This document shows, in pieces, positions 38,289 through 48,689 of a DNA stretch of 64,000 bases. A program made the translations under genes and the position numbers. Source of the stretch: Selaginella moellendorffii (lineage: Eukaryota; Streptophyta; Lycopodiopsida; Selaginellales; Selaginellaceae); assembly GCF_000143415.4 (NCBI RefSeq), contig NW_003314284.1, positions 246,681 to 310,680 of the forward strand. The letters are read 5' to 3'. The notes beneath the pieces were generated by a model, which saw nothing but the letters and a program-made list of their open reading frames with translations, was not told the DNA's origin and searched no databases. The first letter of the stretch is position 1. Each line of letters starts with the position of its first letter.

Positions 38289-39562
38289 TTTATCGTGACA
38301 AGAGCCTTCGTGAAGACTTCATGTTTAACACGAGGAAGTCGTTTCGTCAGCATGTCCGCTAGCTTGGAGTTTGTCAGGCAGAACTCCAGCTCGATCATTC
38401 CTCTCTGGATCTACTCTCGTATAAAGTGGAAGTGCAGCTCAATGTGTTTAGTATGAGAGGTGAACCTGGAGTTCTTGGTCAAGGCTATTGCAAACTGGTT
38501 GTCACACAACACCTGTGTTGATTTGTAGATCCTGGAGAAGTCCCTTCAGCCACGCTGCTTCCTTGGTTGCAGCTGCTGCAGCTATGTACTCAGCCTCGGT
38601 ACTTGACATTGCCGTAATAGCCTGTTATTTGCTGCACCAGCTTGCGACATTTCCATTTAGCAGGAAAACGTAGGCTGAAAAGATGCTTTCTCCTCCTCTT
38701 GAGATTGATCAAGGTACTCTCGACTCTCAGCAGATAATTTCGTGCCTGTGTCCATGGGAGTAGCAACAGGGTTAACGTGAGCAAGGCCATACCTCTGGAG
38801 CACGTCGTAAGCATATTTTACCTGAGAGTGCCTCGCTCCCTGTTGATACTGAGGAGGTCTTTCATGGCAAATTCAGCTTCAAGATACGTTTTAAATTTAT
38901 GGATCAAACCTACCACGAGGATCGCAAGTAACACATAGCCCTCAGCGTCAAAATATGTTACAAGCGCACGAAAATTAGAAAAAGGATCTATTCTCATCTA
39001 CCATTGGTGTGGCGACTAGAGAGCTTTGTGGAGCTTGCAAACGAGGTGTTCTTCTCCAGGCTTGATAAAACCAGCTGAGCATACACCTCTTCATTGATGT
39101 CCATGTTGAGGAATGCCTGCCAGATCGCCTCCTTCGGGCGCTCCTTCAGCAACTCCACCTGGCTCTGCACCGGCTGGATTATCTGGTGCTGGGTAGAGAA
39201 TTGGAACGTCGTCCAAAATCTCAGAAAGATCCACCAGAGGTGGTGGAGAAAGGGGGGTTTATAGATAAAAGATGAGCTTCATCTCATCACTAATTTCCTG
39301 CGTTGGCAGTTATAGTCAATAAGCTTTACCTGCATTTCTCACTCTTGGGATCCAGCTTCCAGTGCTGAGCATCTGGAAGGTGAGCGTAGGCGACCCCATT
39401 CTGCTGCAAGGGTGTGCTTGCGGTGGATTCTTCGTGGAGGTAAAAGCCTATCGACTCTGTAACTGCCAGCCCAAGAAACTAGTGGGGAGCCGAGATGTGG
39501 TGTTTGATGAAGTTAAAAGATCGTTCACTGCTCGGAAACCATGTGGTAATATAAAACGGTGT

Positions 39563-39587
39563 TGTTATTATTGTTATGACGGTTGAT
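39563..39587 (+). repeat. 25-bp direct repeat, right copy
   Basis: Exact match of 38264-38288, about 65-90 bp before the right edge of the insertion. Sequence beyond the repeat differs between the two copies. Confidence 0.6.
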
Positions 39588-39879
39588 ACATGGTTAAATG
39601 TATGAGTTCATGGATGGATCGCTCATGTGGCTGCGCGCTGACGTGGTCCCACAGATAGAAACTCGAAGAAAGCTCTAAGAAACAATGTGTCCCTCGCGAT
39701 TGTAGATGGTTACAGTTTTGGGGAGGATCAGTTTCTCCCAAGTTCCAAAGTTCTTCGTGAAAATATCGAAAGCTCTTCGTGCTTTTTCCAGGATGATCGG
39801 CTCTCGGTCACACGGCAGCCATTCTCTAGGAGATAGAGACATTGCTTGTCCATTCATGGGTTCCATTCTTATCCTCTGG

Positions 39880-41060
39880 CGCGCATTCATGATCAGCACG
39901 GCGTATCTGGTACGGCCTAACTCCAGATTTCATCGCTGGAGATGGCGCGCAGTGAGATCGCGACAGATGTTTTCCAGCGGTCTCGGATTTGGAGGAATAT
40001 GTACTGAAGACGTTATCGGGTGCGTGATGCAGGGATTATTTTCATGCACTTGTTCAGGTTTAATCGAGTGAAGGAAGCACTGATTTTCGAGGCAACAGTG
40101 TTGCTCTTTGGTTGAAAGGTTATTGTCGCAATGCTTCGTTCTACTTGTTCTTTGTTTTCTCTAATTCTTTGGTTTGTAGGTGTGCGAATGATCAACAGAG
40201 AAACCACTATCTTCCAAAGCTTATTTCAAATGGCACGTTTTGGTGATTGTTTGTCTTGCGTTCTTATATGCTGTTGTTACACAGGATCGTACTGGAACCT
40301 TGGAAAGGCAAAGAAGAACTAAGTATTAACACTTTTTTTTAACTCCAGGCTACAGACACAGTAGCACTGACACATTCTTAATGGTCTAGTACGACCCCGA
40401 GACTCAGATTGTCCAATTTATCTGTCATAGTTCAAGCTTTCATTAGGCTGAGGAAGTGTTAGGGAGTACTTGAACGCTGTGCTGAAAGAGGATCTCTTGC
40501 TTTCCTTAGAGAAAGTATTGTTTTGTCTTTCTTTGTTTTCTTTCTTTCGACTAGCTTAAGCAAGCTGTACTGTTTGCAATGTGATGTATGAAATTCTTTT
40601 GGACGGCGGGAGGATAAGCTTCGGATGGCGATCTCAACCTACCACCTCCGAATGTCCTTTAAGAGGTTGTTGAAGGCAATTTTTTATTGCGTTTTGTTTA
40701 GATGCTTGTGGACGAGTGGTGGCAATATGCCTGGACAAATACCCTTGATGGAGGTCGCATGAACATCACATCATGCAGGTTTGACGGCTATTTTGTTTTG
40801 CTGCTTTTGATACTGTTCACGAGTATGCGTCTACTCGCAAGCAAGGAATCTTTTCGTTTTCAGTTTCGGAAAAGCCACCACGGAGTTTCGACAATTCGAG
40901 CTAGTAGAGATGTTGATGGCTCTCCAAGCGGCACGGTTGATGGTTCCAATGCTGGTGCTGCAATGGCGAAAGGGTACAAGTGTTGTGCTGATTGCTCGGC
41001 TCTAAAAGTTTTTGTTTTCTTTTCCAAGCGCTACTCAAAGGATGGATTGGACTGATAGGA
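39880..41060 (+). repeat. Right arm of the inverted repeat
   Basis: Counterpart of 34570-35770 in opposite orientation and about 4.1 kb away. It is more decayed: frames that are open in the left arm are broken here, for example after GGTTTAATCGAGTGAAGG. No functional gene is supported. Confidence 0.68.
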
Positions 41061-41258
41061 GAAGCTAGGAGTGTGGTCCATGTGTCCTTTTGACGAGGGA
41101 ACGATAAGATTCCCCGTGGGATTCTTAATAACGTGATCAGCACTTCTAAAGGTCAGGTTTGTCTTTGTTCGAGATACCCTGTCTTAATTCGTGTGTAGTT
41201 TTGTGACAGTGGCATGGCTACAAAAAACTCGAGAGCATCTTCATTTTTTCATTTTTTT

Positions 41259-41885
41259 TCATTTTTTAGCAGCGATCCATGCTTGGACGTGTTCCAAAAA
41301 CGTGATACCCGGCGGCCGGTTCCTCCGCGGAACATAATTCTCCGCCTCGACGGTGCTGTAGCTTGGCAAGTGTGGAGCTCCCAGCATCTCCATTGCGTAA
41401 CTAGATCCTGCAAAGTAAGCCTCGGCATTCACAGCTTGGGACTGAGCTAAACTTCGTTCCAGGCCCTCGACGAGAATGGATCGGCGCTCGTAGTGGCCCT
41501 TGCCGAGGCCCTCGAGCTCGTCGAGCCTGCGAAGACCAGCTTGGTCTACGAGATAGACTTCGCCGCGGACGCGGTGGCCTTGGCAGGGGAAATTGAGAAG
41601 GAAAGGCACCTGGAATGGGCCGCAGACGAGCGGGAATTCGAGCTTGGTGGTGGCGGCGGACACGAAGCAGGCGTGCTGCTGGCTCACGAGCTCCTGCATG
41701 AGCCACTCGTTCCCAAATCCTTTCTTGAGCGTCCCATAGACGAAGACGAGGCTGGAGCTACCGAGCGAGGAATCGCTATTGCCCCTGGCAGAGATCTGGA
41801 AAGAAGTAGCGCAAATTCCCAGCGCTAGAGGAACTGACGAAGTCGCTGCTAACGCCATTGAGGTTTTTCCTCCCTTGGCGTCCAT
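41259..41885 (-). CDS. Gamma-glutamylcyclotransferase-like (AIG2-like) protein
   Basis: Single-exon gene of 208 residues in the GGCT/AIG2 fold. The substrate-binding YGTL motif appears as LVFVYGTLKKGFGNEWL, and RGEVYLVDQAGLRRLDELEG carries the conserved acidic turn with the presumed catalytic Glu. GHYERRSI and a C-terminal AYFAGSSYAM follow as in gamma-glutamylaminecyclotransferase relatives. The first 40 residues, before LVFVYGTL, are extra to the domain, Ser/Ala-rich with few acids, and may target a plastid. Three ACGTG-containing motifs lie just before the start. Confidence 0.85.
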   Translation of the reverse strand: MDAKGGKTSMALAATSSVPLALGICATSFQISARGNSDSSLGSSSLVFVYGTLKKGFGNEWLMQELVSQQHACFVSAATTKLEFPLVCGPFQVPFLLNFPCQGHRVRGEVYLVDQAGLRRLDELEGLGKGHYERRSILVEGLERSLAQSQAVNAEAYFAGSSYAMEMLGAPHLPSYSTVEAENYVPRRNRPPGITFLEHVQAWIAAKK

Positions 41886-41900
41886 TTATTAAAAGTCTGT

Positions 41901-41943
41901 CACGTGGCACCTACGTGGATTAAAGTCCAGTCAAAGCCACGTG
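41901..41943. promoter_or_regulatory. Cluster of G-box/ABRE motifs before the GGCT-like gene
   Basis: TCACGTGGCAC at 41900, CTACGTGGAT at 41911 and CCACGTGGCAG at 41937: three ACGTGG cores in 45 bp, 15-60 bp upstream of the start codon. Clustered ABREs usually mark ABA or desiccation response. That response is inference. Confidence 0.55.
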
Positions 41944-42179
41944 GCAGTTATGTGGACAACCATGGAGTTAAGAATAACCATTATTTGACTGAAAAGTGTA
42001 TGGATAAGAGGAAGAAACTTGAATATTATGTGTTTAGACATAACTAGTAAAATGTGTTACGCTTGATATTTCCACAATTGCTATAGAAGAAGAGAGGAAA
42101 AGTGCAAAAGATACCAATACTTAGAAGAGCCTATGCCACTTGAGATTAGCAAGTGGAACACAACAAGGGGAAATTGCTG

Positions 42180-42560
42180 GCAAGTATGGAGTTGGGTTTA
42201 CTATTGGTCAATGAGCATTGAGTTTTGTGGAGCTTTGGACATGGAATTTGGTACCTTATACATCAAGTAGCCTTCAAGTGATCGTTTACAAACTCTTCCA
42301 AGAGAGTTTAAGAGGAATACCACATGTTGTAGGAGCAATAGATGGGAGCTATGTTCCAGTGATTGCTCCCAAAGGATCCTCAATAGAACAGGAAGGGATT
42401 ATACTTCAAATCATTATCTCCATGAAAAGTTTAATTTGGGATTTTTATTTTGAATGGGTTTGACTGGACAGTATTTCAAAATTCATTTGGACGCCAACTT
42501 GGAAAATACATTCTCGTAAAAAATGCTACATATCCACCACAAGGGATTTAAAGATGGATT
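42180..42560 (+). mobile_element. PIF/Harbinger transposase remnant
   Basis: The translation FQESLRGIPHVVGAIDGSYV (around 42290-42360) is the first catalytic Asp block of PIF/Harbinger DDE transposases, followed after a deletion by FDWTVFQNSFGRQLGKYILV and YPPQGI, which resembles the second Asp block and the GYP motif. The frame shifts near 42465 and no N- or C-terminal part is seen. A dead fragment. Confidence 0.7.
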
Positions 42561-42667
42561 AAATCGTTGTTAATAACATTGAAATTAAGCGTTTTAACTA
42601 GCTATATTATGTGTGCCGACGTGGACATAGTTAAGTAGTTTACGTTGTAACTGATGCGCTTTGAATG

Positions 42668-44354
42668 CTACCCTGGAAACGAAAGAAACAAATCGAGAAT
42701 ATAGCTAAACTAGAAAAGAATCGATGAAATGAAACTTACTCGTCTTGTTCTTGAGCGGCAGCGATGGCTGTCCAGGGCATCGCCGCATCAGGAACTTGAA
42801 AACCTGGCATCCATTCGCTCCCTCGGTCTTGTGGCAGCGCACAGCGTCGTAGAGGCCATCGTAGCGGTACTCCTTCCTGGACGGGGTGAAAGCCGAGGGT
42901 CTCCCGCGGATCACACGAACCGGGATGTTGAGATCCACGGAGTTCGCGAGAGCTAAGTTGCCGCGAGTGAGCTCCTGGTCCCGTGCCTTCTCGTCACGCA
43001 CGCTCACAGCATTGTTGCCGCCGCTGCCGCAGTACTCAAACTCGTCGCCGTTGTCGCGGTTGTCCTTGTAGCCACCCGAGAGGATGATGCTGGTGGCGAT
43101 GGCGCGGCCGAGCGGGCTCTGGGACTCGGGGAGGAAGCCGATCCCGGCCTGGACGTGGTTGTGGAGGCCGACGATGAGCAGCTCGGCGCGGAAGGAGAAG
43201 ACGTCGAACACCTCCACGCCGGGGACGTGGCCGTGGGATCGGTGCTCCTGGTTCACCCATTGCTTCTGCGAAGGAAAACAACGGTGGATGAGAAACTTTG
43301 GAAGAACTACACAAAAGCTGGCCAAGAAGAAAATCCTGAGAAAGTCCGAGAAACTGAAGTGGAAGAAGATCATGGCGATGGGAAGAAAAAAAGGCTAAGA
43401 ATGTTCGATCGACGAAGAGACGAGCATGCGAAACAAAGCAGCAAAAAGAATGCCGGCAAGAAGAACACGAGGAGAAGAGAGAAAAGGCGGAGGAAGATAG
43501 TGTGGGATAGAATGGAAATCTATCACGAATGGTGGATGAGAGAAACTTGGAAGAACTATGTACAAGAGCGAGAAAGAAGAAATCCATCCGTGAGAAAGTC
43601 CGAGAAACCGAAGTAAGATGACGATGGGAAGGAAATAACACTGTTTGATTGGCGAAGAGAGCATACGAAACAAAGCAGCAGTGAGATCCAAAAGAATGCC
43701 GGCAAGAAGAACACGGGGAGATAGAATGGAAATCGAGGAGAAAAGTGAAAGGAACTTACATCGATGCGCATTTGCTTCATCGCGGCTGTGTCCGGTCGCA
43801 CGGTGCCCTTCGCCTCGAGTTTCTGGCGCAGCGCCTCGAATCTCTCCTGCGCTTGCTTCACTCGCCGCCGCGCCTCCTGCCATGACTGCCGCGGGATGAT
43901 CGAAAGCTCCATTCTTGGCTGTGGCACTGGCTCGGATTTCCTCTTCTTGGTCCTGGCCCTATCCATCTCGAACATCATCAGGCTCGTCGGCTTGGGGCGC
44001 TCATTCCCTCCTCCTCCTCGCTCTGGCGCTAGGCGTTTGTTCTCCTCCTCCGGATCCTTGCGCCGCGGCGATTCCTCCTTGATCTTCCGCTGCTGCGGCC
44101 ACCGCCGGACGGCGATCGGCAGCGCCGGCTCCACCGATTTCGCCGCTTCTTGCCCGCGGGATTTCTCCTCGCCGCCGCCGCCGCTCGAATTGAGCTGCAA
44201 TGATCGATCGCCGGATGAAGCAAACCCGCGCGCAAATATCAACGACAACGATCAAGAACTCTACCTCGCCGGATTTTGGATCGCCTCCTTCGCGAAGCCT
44301 CTTGCTCGGCCAGGAGCGATGCGCGATCGGCCGCATGCCTACATTGCTCTCCAT
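42668..44354 (-). CDS. SUVH-type SRA-domain protein lacking the SET domain
   Basis: The SRA (YDG) domain binds methylated cytosine in DNA. Minus-strand exons 44354..44265, 44194..43760, 43265..42740 and 42672..42668 give 351 residues. After a Lys/Arg/Glu-rich N-terminus comes the SUVH-type lead RRRVKQAQERFEALRQKLEA, then VPGVEVFDVFSFRAELLIVG, ATSIILSGGYKDNRDNGDEF, LTRGNLALANSV, PVRVIRG and YRYDGLYDAV. In SUVH histone methyltransferases pre-SET and SET domains follow. Here the last exon is only five bases (AGG completed, then TAG) and nothing like SET exists before the next gene at 41885. The start is the first ATG in frame. It may be a shortened regulator or a truncated allele. A Harbinger fragment lies just downstream. 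Confidence 0.75.
43283..43740. repeat. Tandem duplication (period 248 bp) inside intron 2
   Basis: 43283-43530 is followed directly by a second copy 43531-43740. Shared blocks in order include GGTGGATGAGA, CTTGGAAGAACTA, GAGAAAGTCCGAGAAAC, AAAGAATGCCGGCAAGAAGA and GATAGAATGGAAATC. It explains why this intron is 494 bp instead of the usual 50-70. Confidence 0.75.
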
Positions 44355-44544
44355 CGCTTTGCCCAAAACCTAGCTCGCCTCACCTGGCCGTACAAGTCAC
44401 CAACGATCATGTGTACGAACGTCATTTTTTCATGTTGGAACTATGGAGGGAAATCATTCACTTCCCATAAAACAAATTTGACACGTGTTTGAGGTTAAAA
44501 TCGCGTGACACAGACAGAGAGCTGACCTAGGTTTCTCCAGCGCT
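44355..44544. promoter_or_regulatory. Divergent promoter between the SRA gene and DJ-1
   Basis: 190 bp separate the two start codons on opposite strands. It contains ACACGTGTTT near 44480. Both 5' leaders must lie here. Confidence 0.5.
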
Positions 44545-46107
44545 ATGGCGAGCTCGAGGTCGGTTCTTCTGATCTGCGGCGATTTCGTGGAAGACTATGA
44601 GGTGAGTTTGATTGATCGGGATGGATAGAGGAGTGATCTAGGGCCGAGAGAATGTAGGCAATCATCTAGATTTGGCAAGTTTTTCGGCAAGAGCATTGAT
44701 CTTCGATTTCTTTGTTCTTTTAAGGTTATGGTTCCATTTCAAGCCTTGCAAGCTTATGGTGTCAAAGTCGATGCTGTTTGTCCGGGAAAAAAGGCTGGCG
44801 AGAGCTGCGCGACCGCAATCCACGACTTTGTTGGTTTCCAGGTGAATGAATTCCTTCTTTTGGACTGAGAGCGTGGAGTGGATTATTTTTGGCTTGTGTT
44901 TGGCAGACTTATGCCGAGCTTCGTGGTCACAACTTTAGTCTCAACAAGGACTTTCATGGCGTGAAAGCTGAGAGCTATGACGCTCTCGTTATTCCAGGTG
45001 GTCGTGCTCCGGAATACTTGTCTCTTGACGATGAAGTTCTCGAGATTGTCAAGTCGTTCCACAAGTCTGGGAAGCCGATAGCATCGATTTGCCACGGACA
45101 GCTGATCCTCGCCGCGGCAGGAATTCTGCGAGGCAAGAAGTCGACGGCGTATCCGGCAGTCAAGCCTGTTGTTGTCAGTGCTGGTGGAGTTTGGCAAGAG
45201 CCGAATCCAATCTCCAAGTGCTTCCGAGATGGTAGCCTCATCACCGGTGCTGCATATCCTGGCCACCCGGAGTTTATTGGTCTTTTGCTCGACTCTCTTG
45301 GTGCAACCATCGAAAACGGCAAGAAGAAAGTATTAATGCTATGCGGGGTAAGAAGTCTTTCTCTCTTTCTTTTCTACTTCTTTTGGTTTTTTCTACTAGT
45401 TTTCCTTGACAACTTGATCGAGAAGTAGTTTTCCTTGCAGTTGTGCTTTGATCATGTTCTAAGCCAAGTTTGTTTTTGCTTTGAAGGATTTCATGGAGGA
45501 CTACGAAGCAATGGTGCCATGCCAGACGCTGCAAGCTGTTGGCTACACCGTCGACTCGGTGTGCCCGGGTAAAAAGGCCGGCGAGACCGTGGCCACCGCA
45601 GTTCATGACTTTGAGGGAGCGCAAACTTACAGCGAGAAGCCTGGTCACAACTTCCCGCTGACCGCCACCTTCGACGCTGTCAAGGTTGAGGAGTACGACG
45701 CGCTTGTGATCCCGGGAGGCCGCGCTCCAGAGTACTTGTCTCTCAACGACAAAGTCCTGAGGCTTGTCCGGGAGTTTGACACGAGCAGCAAGCCCATCGC
45801 GTCGATTTGTCACGGGCAGCAAATCCTCGCTGCAGCAGGAGTTTTACAGGTGAATGATATATCTTTCTTGAGTTTGCTTCGATTAAACACAGCGCTCGTT
45901 TGGTTTCTACTGCAGGGAAAGAAATGCACGGCTTATCCAGCAGTGAAGCCTCAAGTTGTGCTAAGTGGTGCTCAGTGGATCGAGCCGGATCCAATAACGA
46001 TGGCTCACACACATGGCAAACTTGTCACCGCTGCTGCCTGGCCCGCGCATCCAGAGTTCGTAGCTCAGTTGCTCTCTCTTCTCGGGACCACTATCCACTT
46101 CAAGTAA
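44545..46107 (+). CDS. Tandem DJ-1/PfpI protein (DJ-1D-like)
   Basis: Two fused DJ-1 domains as in plant DJ-1 A-F proteins, several of which act as glutathione-independent glyoxalase III. Exons 44545..44601, 44725..44841, 44907..45347, 45487..45849, 45916..46107 give 389 residues. Domain 1 has [31 protein letters not shown] and SICHGQLIL; domain 2 repeats the same order with [27 protein letters not shown] and SICHGQQIL. The Cys in each ICHG is the nucleophile at the elbow, with Glu early in each domain (FVEDYE, FMEDYE), so both sites look intact. Very high similarity between halves indicates an internal duplication. No targeting sequence, so cytosolic or nuclear. Confidence 0.94.
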
Positions 46108-46610
46108 AAGCAAGTAAGCCGAGCTTTTCCTGTTTTCCTTGAGACAGAGTTGGAGATTTCGTCTACCTCTCCGTGTTGATCGGGTCAGTGTTTGATCCAA
46201 GTCCGATCCGGTCTGGAAGAATGACAGTCCATTTGGTGTTTGATCTTCTCGTCGTCTAAGTCTTTCCTGGGCCTTGTTGACGCAGGAGTAAAGCTTTAGC
46301 GAAAGAATGATGGAATGATATTTATCCTTCTGGAACTAGAAGACACGATTTGGAAACGTTCAATGGTTTTTTTCTTTTGTGTTGTTCAGGGACGTGCGTG
46401 ATTTTCGATCTTGTATCTATTACATCACGACAAAACGATCATGGTCTCGTCTTTAAACATATACAAGCACAAAAGATTTTAAGAATACCCGTGGCGCGGG
46501 GCCGGCCGTTGGATCCATAGACAACCGACGTGAAATCTGGCCGTCGGATAAGTCTGTTCCCCTGTTTTAGGGCTTTATAGTAATTTTGAAAGAGAGGGAA
46601 GAGCACGGCT
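46108..46610. other. DJ-1 3' flank and GRAS promoter
   Basis: Five hundred bases with no coding region recognised. The end, near 46560, reads TTTTAGGGCTTTATAG before the GRAS start. Confidence 0.35.
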
Positions 46611-48689
46611 ATGGCGGACAGGCCTAGGGCGAATGGCGCGTCGTCGTCCTCCATGCGCGAGCTCGTCTCGCCGCTCGCGATCAAGCTCCAGCAAGTGTGG
46701 CTACAGACGCAGTTCCGCCCGTCGAGAGATTCCAATGCAGCAGTGGATTTGCCGCTGCCGTCGCCTGGCGGAGCGGCTGGATCGGTCGGCGATGTTGGAA
46801 ATTTCTCGCCGTCGCCACCGACGCTCACCTCTCCGGTCAACGCCGCGGCCATGGCAGTGGCGGGCACTCCGTCGTCATCCTCGGAGAGTGGCGATGATAG
46901 CTGGGGTTGCGTCGCGATGGAACCCCGCGTGTCTGGGGTCGACGAGAATGCGGTGCTGCAGTACATCGACAGCATGCTCATGGAGAACCAGATCGGGGAG
47001 CAAGCGTGCCTGGATCTGGAGGTGAGCGTCGGCGCGCTCCAGGCAGAGCTCGCGGAGCTGATCCAGACCTCGCCGCCCGAGGTAAGCCCGAATCTCGACT
47101 GGAGGAGCGATATTTCGAGCAGCGCCGGCTATGGTGCCTCGCAGCCATCGCCGTCGCAGCTTCCACCGGCCCCGCAGGGATCATCGTCGCGAAGGAACTC
47201 CCCCTCCTCGCTCCTGGGTTCTTGGACATCGCAGCCTTCCTTCGCCGTGGATAATCCTTCTACTTCGTCCTTGCATCACCACCAAGAAAACACTGTGGAG
47301 AGGAATCGAGAGAGCTTGCAGCCATCGCCCAGCCTTAAGAAGCGGAGCCACGGGGAGACGAGCGCCAGTGGCAGTGGCTTCCAGATGGTGGGATTTTTCG
47401 AGCGCCAGAACCTCTTTGGGCTGGATTGGAACGGCAGGTCGAATGGAATTGCAGCAGCGGGGGCGACGACGCAGGGATTTCCCAACCGGCCTCCCAGGCT
47501 GATCGTACAGAGGAGCGAGAACTACACTCGGCTGTGGGATAGAATGGGGCTCAGGAGTCATCTCCTGGACAAGCTGGTGCTGTGCGGCGAGGCGGTGTGG
47601 AGCGACGACTTCGGCAGCGCTTTGGCGATCATGGAGGAGCTCCGGGAGCAAGCCGGACCCGAGGGCGACGCGACGCAGCGGGTAGTTCATTACTTCCTAC
47701 ATGCATTGAACGCCCGGATGAGCAACACGGGCTCCAGGTTCTACAGCGTCATGTGTAAGGCGCGGCCTTCCATCGCCGAGACGCTCAAGGCGGTCCAGAT
47801 GATCCTCAAGCACACCCCCTTCCTCGGGCTGCCACATTTCTTCACGAACCAGATCATCCTCGAGGCCATCAAGGGCGAGCGCAAAGTACACATTGTCGAC
47901 TTTGGGATCATGTATGGGCTCCAGTGGCCGGCGCTGCTCCAGCTCTTGGCGGAGAGGAAGGAGGGTCCCCCGCAGCTCCGGATCACGGGGGTGGATCTTC
48001 CACCCAGAGCGCTCAACAATCACTCGGGGAGGATACGAGAGACGGGGAGCCGGCTCAAGCGCTGCGCACAGGACTGGGGGATTCCTTTCAAGTTCCGGTC
48101 TCTCTCGTGTGCATGGGAGAGCATGGAGCCGGGGTTGCTGCAGCTCAAGGACGACGAAGTTCTCATCATCAGCTGCTCGTTCAAGCAGACCAACTTGTTT
48201 GATGGGTCGGTGATCGCCGAGAGCCCGAAGCTCCAGTGGCTGACCCGGATCCGGAACCTCCACCCGAAGGTTTTCATCCAGTCGCTGGCCAGCTCCAACT
48301 TTGCGGGGCCGATCTTCCTCCAGAGGTTCCAGGAGGCGCTCGTCCACCACGCGGCAGTGTTCGCGGCCATGGACGCTTGCATCTCGAGGATGCTGCCCGA
48401 ACGGCGGGTGATCGAGCAGGACAAGTACGGGCGGGAGATCATGAACATCATCGCCTGCGAGGGGTTGGACAGGGTGGAGCGGTCCGAGACGCACCAGCAG
48501 TGGCACCACCTGGCCGTCAAGGCGGGGCTTGAGGTGATACCGCTCAGCCCGGCCCTGTTCGAGGAGTCGAAAGCCTTCGCCAGGTTCTACAACAGGGATC
48601 TCACAGTGAACAGGGACGGGGAATGGATGTGGCTGGGTTGGAGAGACCAGATCATCCATGCGTACTCTGCATGGCGTGCGGCAACGTGA
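46611..48689 (+). CDS. GRAS-family transcription factor (LISCL/SCL9-like)
   Basis: Intronless gene of 692 residues. The variable N-terminal 300 residues are rich in Ser and Pro and contain AVLQYIDSMLMENQIGEQ, similar to the acidic helix of the LISCL subfamily. The GRAS domain starts at about residue 325 (LVLCGEAVWSDDFGSALAIM, leucine repeat I), then the VHIID core VHIVDFGIMYGLQWPALL, leucine repeat II, the PFYRE region (FAAMDACISRMLPERRVIEQ, GREIMNIIACEGLDRVER) and SAW (WMWLGWRDQIIHAYSAW). No DELLA motif. Acts as a nuclear transcriptional regulator. The GC-rich single exon produces long open frames on the other strand, which are artefacts. Confidence 0.93.
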   Translation: MADRPRANGASSSSMRELVSPLAIKLQQVWLQTQFRPSRDSNAAVDLPLPSPGGAAGSVGDVGNFSPSPPTLTSPVNAAAMAVAGTPSSSSESGDDSWGCVAMEPRVSGVDENAVLQYIDSMLMENQIGEQACLDLEVSVGALQAELAELIQTSPPEVSPNLDWRSDISSSAGYGASQPSPSQLPPAPQGSSSRRNSPSSLLGSWTSQPSFAVDNPSTSSLHHHQENTVERNRESLQPSPSLKKRSHGETSASGSGFQMVGFFERQNLFGLDWNGRSNGIAAAGATTQGFPNRPPRLIVQRSENYTRLWDRMGLRSHLLDKLVLCGEAVWSDDFGSALAIMEELREQAGPEGDATQRVVHYFLHALNARMSNTGSRFYSVMCKARPSIAETLKAVQMILKHTPFLGLPHFFTNQIILEAIKGERKVHIVDFGIMYGLQWPALLQLLAERKEGPPQLRITGVDLPPRALNNHSGRIRETGSRLKRCAQDWGIPFKFRSLSCAWESMEPGLLQLKDDEVLIISCSFKQTNLFDGSVIAESPKLQWLTRIRNLHPKVFIQSLASSNFAGPIFLQRFQEALVHHAAVFAAMDACISRMLPERRVIEQDKYGREIMNIIACEGLDRVERSETHQQWHHLAVKAGLEVIPLSPALFEESKAFARFYNRDLTVNRDGEWMWLGWRDQIIHAYSAWRAAT

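Larger units (their letters stand above)
38252..39653 (-). mobile_element. Decayed Ty1/copia retrotransposon remnant
   Basis: Minus-strand translation shows the copia RNase H end: NPVATPMDTGTKLS, then AITAMSSTEAEYIAAAAATK, WLKGLLQDLQ, and LADMLTKRLPRVKHEVF near 38300-38350. These are hallmarks of plant copia elements. Stops and shifts break the frame. From about 39060 to 39250 a second minus-strand peptide (PVQSQVELLKERPKEAIW) could be 5' coding sequence, so the centre appears deleted. Full LTRs were not found. Confidence 0.75.
37829..39855 (+). pseudogene. Second partial copy of the RCC1 gene, split by an insertion
   Basis: 37829-38251 follows 31295-31980 of the intact RCC1 gene (CAATGTGTCAGCTGGTATGC, GGAAAGCTTGGCCGAGGCATT and TGTGTGGATGGAA blocks in order), and 39654-39855 follows 31977-32296 (GAAGAAAGCTCTAAGAAACA, TTCCAAAGTTCTTCGTGAAA). 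Exons are shortened and frames broken. The two halves meet at one point of intron 13, with about 1.4 kb of foreign sequence between them. Confidence 0.82.

Noticed and set aside
38252-39653. Complete copia element with LTRs
   Set aside because: Only RNase H-end and a possible 5' piece are visible; the 25-bp repeats are too short and their flanks differ, so LTRs and target-site duplications cannot be claimed.
43395-43883. Open frames on both strands in the tandem duplication
   Set aside because: They lie inside intron 2 of the SRA gene and reflect its repeated, purine-biased sequence.
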